From JACRLV01 sp045863555 (lineage in GTDB: Bacteria > Planctomycetota > Phycisphaerae > UBA1845 > Fen-1342), in assembly GCA_045863555.1 (NCBI GenBank), contig BTUU01000018.1, positions 1 to 64,000 on the forward strand: a stretch of 64,000 bases of DNA. Reading direction: 5' to 3'. Shown in pieces: positions 58,420-64,000 of the stretch. Position 1 is the stretch's first letter, and each line of letters starts with the position of its first letter. The notes beneath the pieces are model-generated. The model saw only the letters and a list, made by a program, of their open reading frames with translations. It was not told where the DNA came from and ran no database searches. The translations under genes were made by a program, and so were the position numbers.

Positions 58420-59355
58420 TTACCGCTGTCCGCGAATCATCCTTGCGTAATCAGCGAGCGGCGGCAACCCGACCTCCTTGCGGCGCACGTCCACGTTTGC
58501 CTCGTCCTCGATCGGCGCGGGCTGCATTTCGCCGTCGACGAGTCGAAACTGCGTCCCGTAGACCTGTTTGCGGCCTTGTCCGACCAGCACGCGATCCGTC
58601 AGATAAGCGACCTGCTGGCCGGTTACCTCGCCCTTATCAAAGGCGGCTTTGATGAGGCCGAGGCATCGGTTCTGGAACTCGCGGTCGGCATCGGCGTGCT
58701 GGACGAGGAGCCAGGCGGCGTTCGCGGCTTCCTCCCCGACGAGCGTCTTGCCGGGCCAGCCGTGCCGGTCGATCACTTTTTTCATGAACTGGGTGTTTTC
58801 GCCGTCGATGTCGCCCCGCAGATCGGGCGGCAGCGAGTCCGTAGGCACGCTTTTCTGACCGTCCGGCAGTTCGCGCATTCGCTTTTCGAGCTCGCGGCGG
58901 AGGCGCTGGTCGCGGGCCATGCGATCCATCAGCTCCCGGGCGAGCGCGGGCTCCTTGAGCGTCTTGTAATACGCGTCGCGGGCCGCGTCGCAGGCTGCGA
59001 GGGCGTCTTTCCAGCGCGCGTCGCCGTGCAGCGTCGCAAGATCGGCGTCCGACGTCATGTGATCAAGATCGCGCCAACCGCGCTCGAATGCGATCTTCAG
59101 GTACTTGAATGCGTCGTCTTTCTTCCCGGTGAGTGCGTAGCAGCAGGCGACGTGATAGGGCACCGTGCCGCGCCTCGCGCCTCTCTCGATCGATGCAAGT
59201 CCAAGCTCGATGCTCTTTGCGTAGTCCTTCGCCTCGTATGCCGCGATGGCCTGCGTGTAGAGCGCAGTGGCCTCGGTTGTCGCCGGCTGACTCTGCGCGG
59301 CGGCGCGGAACGCGACGAGCGAGGCAATCAGGCAGGCAATGATACGCATCGTCAT
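58420..59355 (-). CDS. exported TPR-like protein with DUF6624-type C-terminal half
   Basis: A 311-residue protein with a signal peptide (MRIIACLIASLVAFRAAAQ). Residues 30-125 form two or three TPR-like repeats (YTQAIAAYEAKDYAKSIELG, VPYHVACCYALTGKKDDAFK). The C-terminal half has the DUF6624-like pattern (FMKKVIDRHGWPGKTLVGEEAANAAWLLVQHAD, YGTQFRLVDGEMQPAPIED). Role unknown. It overlaps the S9 peptidase gene upstream by 4 bp (ATGA), so both are translated together. Confidence 0.82.
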   Translation of the reverse strand: MTMRIIACLIASLVAFRAAAQSQPATTEATALYTQAIAAYEAKDYAKSIELGLASIERGARRGTVPYHVACCYALTGKKDDAFKYLKIAFERGWRDLDHMTSDADLATLHGDARWKDALAACDAARDAYYKTLKEPALARELMDRMARDQRLRRELEKRMRELPDGQKSVPTDSLPPDLRGDIDGENTQFMKKVIDRHGWPGKTLVGEEAANAAWLLVQHADADREFQNRCLGLIKAAFDKGEVTGQQVAYLTDRVLVGQGRKQVYGTQFRLVDGEMQPAPIEDEANVDVRRKEVGLPPLADYARMIRGQR

Positions 59356-61415
59356 TTTCCTTCCATCAGGTACTTGTCCAGCCAGCCGATGATCCTTCGC
59401 AGCCGCTCCGCGCGGTTCTGCGGGCGGCCCGTGCGGCAAAGGCCATGGCTCTCACCCTCGAAGCGGATGAAATCGACCTCGCGGCCGAGCACCTTCAGGG
59501 CCGTGAAGAGCTGCTCGGCCTGCTCGATCGGGCAGCGGTGATCCTCTTCCTCATGCTCGATCAGCAGCGGCGTCTTGATGTTCTGCACATACGTGAGCGG
59601 CGATTGCTGGCGGAAGCGCTCGCGCTTCTCCCAGGGCAGGCCGCCGAACTCCGCGCCGAGTTCGTAGCCGTAGTCGCTCGTGCCGAACATCGACTCCAGG
59701 TTGTTTACGCCGCGCTGGGCGACGGCGGCGCGGAAGCGGTTCGTGTGGCCGACGATCCACGCGGTCATGAAGCCGCCGTAGGAGCCGCCGAGGACGCCGA
59801 GACGCTTGCGGTCGACGTAGCGTTGCCCGGCGAGCCAGTCGGTCAGGGCCATGACGTCCTGGTAGTCGAGGTTGCCCCAGTCGGCGTGGATGCAGTTCAT
59901 GTGCTTGAGGCCGTAGCCGAGGCTGCCGCGCGGATTGCCGGAGATGACGACGTACCCGCGGGCCGCCAGGAGCTGCTTTTCGTGGAAGAAGGCGTGGCCG
60001 ACCTGCGTGGCGGGGCCGCCGTGGATCTCGAGGAGGCCGGGGTACTTCTTCTTCGGGTCGAAATTCGGCGGACGGAAGACCCACGCGTGCACGCGCGTCC
60101 TGCCCGAGTTGACGTAGATCTCCTCGGGTGCGCAGACGGCGATTGAATCGAGCGCGGCCGCATTGACGTGCGTGAGACGGTCGGGCATTTCCGCTTCGCT
60201 CCGCGCGACCTTGCGCCAGCCGGCGCTCTTGGCGTCGCTGTGCTGGCGCCAGAGTTCCTGCGTGATGTAGACGTCGGCGGGGTTGGTCGCGGTGCCGATC
60301 GTGAGGGCGATTGGGCCGTCGCGGCCGGTGCGCTGCATGTAGCAAATGTTGATATCGCCGTTGATCTCGCAGCGGAGGTCGCCGTCGCGCAGGCTCTGGC
60401 TGTACAGGCGACACGAGCCGCGCTCGCTGACGAGGAAATAGAGCCGCGAGCCGTCGGCCGCCCAGATCGGCGGGGCGGGGGCGAATGCGCCGATGGCGAC
60501 GTCGCCGAGGGTCACGTTGCAGCAGGCGTTGTCGATCTCGGTAACGAGTTCCTTCGGTTTGCCGCCGGACGCGGAGACGGTCCAGATGCGGTCGTTGTAC
60601 TTCCACGATTCGCCCGCCTTGCCGGGGTTGCCGACGTAGGCGATGGTCTTGCTGTCGGGGGACCAGGAGTGGCCCGTGACCGAGCCGGGACCCTGTGTGA
60701 TCTGTTTGATCGGCCCGCCGCCCGGCTTCACGACGAAGATGTCGCCGTTTTCGATGTACATGTCCGGGTTGGCGACGCGATTCGAGACGAATGAGACGAG
60801 CCGGCCGCTGGGGCTGAAGCGCGGCTCGCGGTCGTCATAATCGCCGCTGCTGAGCTGCTTCGCCTTGCCCGTGGCCACATCGACGATCCAGATGTGCGTG
60901 TACTCCCCGTTCCACCAGCCCGCGCCGTCGAGCTTGTGGTGCAGGCGGGTGATGTGCTTGAACTGCGGGCGCTTCTTCATTTCATCTTTTTTGTCGTCCC
61001 GCTCAAGTTTCTCCCGCTCGTTCATCGCCTGCCAGGCGTAGACGATCTTCCGGCCGTCCGGCGACCAGGCGAGGTCGTGCACCCAGCCGTCGGGCGGGGT
61101 GAGTCGCCGGGCTTCGCCGCCGTCCATCGGCATCACGAAGAGGCAGGCCCCCTTGTCGCGGTCAGAGATGAACGCGAGCTGCCGGCCGTCGGGCGACCAG
61201 GCGGGGCAGGTGTCGCTGCGGTTGCCGCTCGTCAGCGGCCGGGTCTCGCGCGTGGCGACGTCGACGGCCATGAGCTGCGTGAAGTTTTTGTTCTCGGCGA
61301 GGTCGAAGCGCTTCAGTTCGAAGACGATCCGTTTGGCGTCCGGTGCGAGGGCGGGCTTTCCGACGGCGCGGAGTTTGAACAGGTCGTCAAGCTTCATGGG
61401 GCGTGGTGTGGCCAT
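59352..61415 (-). CDS. S9-family (prolyl oligopeptidase-type) peptidase
   Basis: A 687-residue protein. The N-terminal 400 residues carry beta-propeller units of the WD40-like TolB type (CPAWSPDGRQLAFISDRD, HSWSPDSKTIAYVG). The C-terminal alpha/beta-hydrolase domain has the catalytic triad Ser545 (GGSYGG), Asp625 (HEEEDHRCP) and His657 (ESHGLCR). It acts as an acylaminoacyl-peptidase or dipeptidyl-peptidase type enzyme. No signal peptide is seen with the start at 61415. First gene of a two-gene operon with the TPR-like protein. Confidence 0.93.
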   Translation of the reverse strand: MATPRPMKLDDLFKLRAVGKPALAPDAKRIVFELKRFDLAENKNFTQLMAVDVATRETRPLTSGNRSDTCPAWSPDGRQLAFISDRDKGACLFVMPMDGGEARRLTPPDGWVHDLAWSPDGRKIVYAWQAMNEREKLERDDKKDEMKKRPQFKHITRLHHKLDGAGWWNGEYTHIWIVDVATGKAKQLSSGDYDDREPRFSPSGRLVSFVSNRVANPDMYIENGDIFVVKPGGGPIKQITQGPGSVTGHSWSPDSKTIAYVGNPGKAGESWKYNDRIWTVSASGGKPKELVTEIDNACCNVTLGDVAIGAFAPAPPIWAADGSRLYFLVSERGSCRLYSQSLRDGDLRCEINGDINICYMQRTGRDGPIALTIGTATNPADVYITQELWRQHSDAKSAGWRKVARSEAEMPDRLTHVNAAALDSIAVCAPEEIYVNSGRTRVHAWVFRPPNFDPKKKYPGLLEIHGGPATQVGHAFFHEKQLLAARGYVVISGNPRGSLGYGLKHMNCIHADWGNLDYQDVMALTDWLAGQRYVDRKRLGVLGGSYGGFMTAWIVGHTNRFRAAVAQRGVNNLESMFGTSDYGYELGAEFGGLPWEKRERFRQQSPLTYVQNIKTPLLIEHEEEDHRCPIEQAEQLFTALKVLGREVDFIRFEGESHGLCRTGRPQNRAERLRRIIGWLDKYLMEGK

Positions 61416-61602
61416 GGGGGCATGTCTCCAAGTCTGGGCGTCGGGGCGAATCGGACCGCGACGGGGGCGTGACTGTAACACGGACGTCTCATTCGCGCTC
61501 GCGGTGAGGGCATTGCGTACCCCGCGAGGGGCGTACCGGGGATCAGACTGCGCAGCTTCCGCGCCCCGGCTCAATTTTTTCTGAACTTCTTTCAGTTTTC
61601 GC

Positions 61603-61630
61603 TTGCATCGCGTCCGATCTGTGGTACTGT
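61603..61630 (+). promoter_or_regulatory. promoter of the dcw cluster (mraZ)
   Basis: TTGCAT (61603-61608), 16-bp spacer, extended -10 TGG-TACTGT (-10 at 61625-61630). Predicted start near 61637, within the operator-like repeats. Confidence 0.6.
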
Positions 61631-61631
61631 A

Positions 61632-61666
61632 AGGGGCGTAAAGGGTTGAAATGGTGAGCGAAGGAT
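61632..61666 (+). promoter_or_regulatory. candidate MraZ operator: four 10-bp-phased NGGNN boxes
   Basis: AGGGG (61632-61636), AGGGT (61642-61646), TGGTG (61652-61656) and AGGAT (61662-61666) are spaced exactly 10 bp. MraZ is known to bind direct TGGGN repeats separated by 5 bp upstream of its own gene, so autorepression is likely. The two later boxes are degenerate and overlap translation signals. Confidence 0.5.
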
Positions 61667-61668
61667 GA
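61651..61668 (+). CDS. five-codon upstream frame coupled to mraZ
   Basis: ATG-GTG-AGC-GAA-GGA-TGA encodes MVSEG and its stop overlaps the mraZ ATG (ATGA). It has AAAGGG at spacing 5, whereas the mraZ ATG has AAGG directly adjacent and too close to be used efficiently. Translation of mraZ may depend on termination at this short frame. Confidence 0.4.
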   Translation: MVSEG

Positions 61669-62243
61669 ATCGGGAACGGCCAGTGTTCCTAACGGGGTCC
61701 TTCGACCTGGTCTTCGACCAGCGCAATCGACTTTCGCTCCCGTCCGCCGTTCGAACCGAGCTGTTGCGGATCGCCGGTGGGGAAAACGGGACACAGGACG
61801 GCAAGACGCCGCCGGATACGGCCGAGTCAGGGCTCGGCAAGGATGCTGAGCCCTCGGCCACGATTTACATCCTGCCGGGCGACCGCAAGGACATCCTTGC
61901 GATCTATGAGGCGGGCTTATTCGAGGCGAGCCGCCTGGGGATTCCACCCACGGCCCAGCTCTCGACGAAGGCGCGGAACTGGAACCGGATGGAAGCCAGT
62001 CTTGCGTCCAAGGTTGAGCCGGATACCCAGGGGAGAGTCGTAATCCCTGACCGGCTGATGAAGCTGTCGGGTCTGACGAAGGAAGTGACGCTCGTGGGTG
62101 CTCAGGATCACTACGAAATCTGGACTCGCGAGGCGTACACGCGGTTCCTCGAGTCGCAGTGGGAAAACTACGAAGCGAACTTCGAGGAAAATCAGGCCGA
62201 GCTGGCGCCCTATCGAGCATCGAATCTTCCGGCGCGTGGGTGA
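61665..62243 (+). CDS. mraZ: MraZ, dcw cluster transcriptional regulator
   Basis: A 192-residue MraZ with two SpoVT/AbrB-type half-sites: FDQRNRLSLPSAVR and DTQGRVVIPDRLMKLSGL. It is longer than typical MraZ (about 145) because of a charged insert in the first half (about residues 37-65) and a longer C-terminus. It probably represses its own operon through the repeats at 61632-61666. The insertion could alter ring assembly. First gene of the cluster, followed by a long structured gap and rsmH. Confidence 0.94.
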   Translation: MNRERPVFLTGSFDLVFDQRNRLSLPSAVRTELLRIAGGENGTQDGKTPPDTAESGLGKDAEPSATIYILPGDRKDILAIYEAGLFEASRLGIPPTAQLSTKARNWNRMEASLASKVEPDTQGRVVIPDRLMKLSGLTKEVTLVGAQDHYEIWTREAYTRFLESQWENYEANFEENQAELAPYRASNLPARG

Positions 62244-62291
62244 CGCTGAAACGCCCCGCGTCCGCAACGAAATTGGGTTGGGTTTCGCGAG

Positions 62292-62525
62292 GGGTGGGTG
62301 CAGCGGCAGCGACTTCAATCGCTTGCCGCTGCAACCAACCGAAATTCCGGATGGCGGTTGAGACTCTTTTTCGCCGGAGAGTCTCAAGCGAAGCAGGATG
62401 CGTCCCGCGTCCGGGAAGGCGGATCCTTATTCGCCTCCTGGCCGCGGCCGGCTCAAGGATGGGCCGCCGCGGTCGCCTACCTTCGACATTGCGTCGAAGG
62501 CGGTTTTGTATCCGCAACGTGCGGA
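62292..62525 (+). other. hairpin-rich region between mraZ and rsmH
   Basis: The 62244-62592 gap has no supported gene but carries a series of strong hairpins: about 20 bp with wobble pairs (62292-62312 with 62319-62340); GAGACTCT/AGAGTCTC (62360-62367 with 62378-62385); AGGAT/ATCCT enclosing CCCG/CGGG (62395-62427); CCTTCGAC/GTCGAAGG (62480-62487 with 62493-62500); and TCCGC/GCGGA (62511-62525). Possible cis-regulatory RNA or a small RNA processed from the dcw transcript. The frame is open through part of it in phase with rsmH, but codon content does not look coding. Confidence 0.5.
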
Positions 62526-62592
62526 CACTTCAAGGCTCACACTCGCGAAAATCGGCGCGGCGGTCCGTGCGACGCCCGGCAGGGGGCGCTCC

Positions 62593-63519
62593 TTGTCTGA
62601 ACGCGGCCATAGTCACGAGCCCGTCCTGCCGGATGCCATTCTCAATTATCTCGACCCCCGGCCCGGCGAGGTCATCGTTGACGGCACCGTCGGGCTGGGT
62701 GGTCACGCGAGCCTGCTGATTCCGCGCATCCAGCCGGGCGGCCGGTACATCGGTCTCGACCTCGACGCGGCGATGCTCGAGATGGCGCGGCAGCGGCTGG
62801 CGGCGATCGACACGTCCGGTCTGGAGCTGGTCACGGCAAACTATGCGGACCTGCGAGATATTCTCAGACGGCTCGGCCTGGAGCACGCCGATCATGTGCT
62901 GCTCGATCTCGGGATCAACTCGGCGCAGCTCGACGATCCCGTGCGGGGCTTCTCATTCGACGCCGACGGTCCGCTCGACATGCGTTTCAACCGCGAGCAG
63001 AAGGAGCAGGCGCTCGACCTGGTCAACCGGCTGCCCGAATCGGAGCTGGCGGACCTTTTTTATCAGTTCGGCCAGGAGGGCGCGAGCCGGAAGATCGCCA
63101 AGCGGATCTGCCAGGTCCGGCATGAGCGACGGATCACGACCACAAAGGTGCTGGCGGCGGCCGTAGAGTCGGTTTTTCACAGCGGCCGGGTGAAAACAGT
63201 TGGAAAGATACACCCGGCGACGCGGGTTTTTCAGGCCCTTCGCGTCGCGGTGAACCGGGAACTCGACAATCTGAGCCGTTTCCTGGCCGGCGTGACGGAG
63301 GGGGTCAGGGTCGGCGGCAAACTGGCTGTGGTCTCGTTCCATTCGCTCGAGGACGGCGCGGTGAAGCGCTTCTTCCGGGAGCGGAAAGGGACGGGTGAGT
63401 GGAAGGAACTGACGAAGGAGCCGGTAATTGCCGACGAAGCCGAAAGGCGTCGCAATCCCCGGTCCCGATCGGCTAAGCTTCGCGTCGGATTGAGAACCGA
63501 TCCGACCGCGGGCGCATGA
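62593..63519 (+). CDS. rsmH: 16S rRNA (cytosine1402-N4)-methyltransferase
   Basis: A 308-residue RsmH/MraW. The family's start HEPVLPDAILNYL and SAM site VDGTVGLGGHASLLI are present, then DLGINSAQLDDPVRGFSF and VSFHSLEDGAVKRFF. The TTG at 62593 is chosen because AGGGGG lies 6 nt upstream and the protein then begins SERGHSHEPVL, as in homologues; the ATG at 62398 would add 65 unlikely residues. Normal length. It overlaps the next gene by 4 bp (ATGA). Confidence 0.95.
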   Translation: MSERGHSHEPVLPDAILNYLDPRPGEVIVDGTVGLGGHASLLIPRIQPGGRYIGLDLDAAMLEMARQRLAAIDTSGLELVTANYADLRDILRRLGLEHADHVLLDLGINSAQLDDPVRGFSFDADGPLDMRFNREQKEQALDLVNRLPESELADLFYQFGQEGASRKIAKRICQVRHERRITTTKVLAAAVESVFHSGRVKTVGKIHPATRVFQALRVAVNRELDNLSRFLAGVTEGVRVGGKLAVVSFHSLEDGAVKRFFRERKGTGEWKELTKEPVIADEAERRRNPRSRSAKLRVGLRTDPTAGA

Positions 63520-64000
63520 GGCGCGGACCGCGCAAGGACGGTGCGGCGATGGGAGTGAGCGTGAAAGTCGCGCTGCTGACGTGTATCGCGTTTACGACGG
63601 GCGTCTGCTGGCTCGTCAATCAGGTGTCGCGCCAGCCGGGGGTGGCGACGCCCGCCGCGCCCACGCCGACAACGCTGATGTCCAAAACGTCATTCGTCCC
63701 GCCCACCGACCAGCTTCAGCGGCCGAGTGCCGGCGAGCCGTCGCGCGAGGTGCCGTCGAGCCCGCCCGCCGTGGCGATCTACCTCGAACATGCTCCGGTT
63801 TCGCCGGCGCCAGACGCCGTCGCACTGCCGCCGATTGTTCCACCGGAGACGGTCATCGCCAGTACTGGCGCAGGCGAATCGCACACGCCGGCACCCGAAC
63901 CCGTTCCCGACCCCGCGCAGGGGGCGCCGAGCGGACCGCCGACGGTCGCAACCGACCCGCAGGTGACGCCGCAGCCCGCGACATACAAGGTTGCAAAAGG
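63516..64000 (+). CDS. membrane-anchored protein with Pro-rich region and LysM start, truncated by window
   Basis: Begins at ATG 63516, overlapping the rsmH stop (ATGA), and runs off the window after 161 codons without a stop. It has a short basic N-terminus, one transmembrane segment (VKVALLTCIAFTTGVCWLV, about residues 17-35), and a Pro/Ala/Thr-rich spacer of about 120 residues. The last residues (ATYKVAKG) look like the beginning of a LysM peptidoglycan-binding domain. It occupies the position of ftsL in the usual dcw order but is not FtsL-like. The LysM call rests on very few residues. Confidence 0.7.
   Translation, partial: MRRGPRKDGAAMGVSVKVALLTCIAFTTGVCWLVNQVSRQPGVATPAAPTPTTLMSKTSFVPPTDQLQRPSAGEPSREVPSSPPAVAIYLEHAPVSPAPDAVALPPIVPPETVIASTGAGESHTPAPEPVPDPAQGAPSGPPTVATDPQVTPQPATYKVAK

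Noticed and set aside
62398..62592. N-terminal extension of rsmH from an ATG
   Set aside because: The 65 extra residues are unlike any RsmH N-terminus, and a TTG with a strong ribosome-binding site lies exactly where homologues begin.

Overview
The window is a GC-rich bacterial chromosome segment, most likely from a planctomycete of the class Phycisphaerae or a close relative. This rests on four things seen here: a secreted protein ending in a short dockerin-like EF-hand pair (ADLNGDFEVTLADLAQLLGH), repeated use of a planctomycete-style zinc ribbon of the form CxxCGY-x-LTGN-x-SG-x-CPECG in membrane proteins, an LptD/OstA outer-membrane protein, and the start of a dcw (division/cell-wall) cluster in which a LysM protein sits where ftsL is usually found. 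The organism assignment is inference; there is no rRNA in the window. No tRNA, rRNA, CRISPR array, prophage or integrated plasmid was seen.

Layout. 0-4 kb: a REP-associated tyrosine transposase with two copies of its likely palindrome, an unknown gene, and an ECF42-type sigma factor with two YCII/DGPF partners. 4-20 kb: a large secreted beta-helix protein, a zinc-ribbon membrane protein, LptD (apparently with a non-ATG start), a guanine-deaminase-like enzyme, two lipoproteins that may be Tad-pilus related, exported unknowns, an S41 peptidase and a methylisocitrate-lyase-like enzyme. 20-29 kb: alpha-glucan phosphorylase, then an aromatic amino-acid locus (aroB, a candidate structured RNA with its own promoter and terminator, a small coiled-coil protein, a ParA-like ATPase, and a three-function chorismate mutase / prephenate dehydratase / DAHP synthase fusion). 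29-48 kb: housekeeping and envelope genes (M3 peptidase, HtrA-like protease, MBL hydrolase, RNase D, DUF72, an MDR dehydrogenase, YfiH-like protein, SIMPL protein, the ResB/CcsA cytochrome c maturation pair, a serine hydrolase next to murA, prmC, and pterin carbinolamine dehydratase).

48-56.5 kb is a glycoside-metabolism island: an oversized beta-phosphoglucomutase-like HAD protein immediately before a GH65-type phosphorylase, a GNAT protein, a GH63-like glycosidase and a PfkB sugar kinase. The combination suggests salvage of small alpha-glucosides, possibly compatible solutes. 56.5-61.4 kb holds a UPF0175 antitoxin-like gene overlapping tail-to-tail with a cysteine-synthase family gene, an exported VOC lipoprotein, and a two-gene operon ending in an S9 peptidase. 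61.6-64 kb begins the dcw cluster: mraZ with a recognisable promoter and 10-bp-phased operator-like repeats, a 350-nt hairpin-rich gap, rsmH with a TTG start, and a LysM-type membrane protein cut by the window edge.

The most interesting signals are the ncRNA candidate at 25468-25704, the hairpin-rich mraZ-rsmH gap, the triple aromatic fusion, the HAD/GH65/GH63 island, and the -10 boxes placed exactly for leaderless transcription of three genes.
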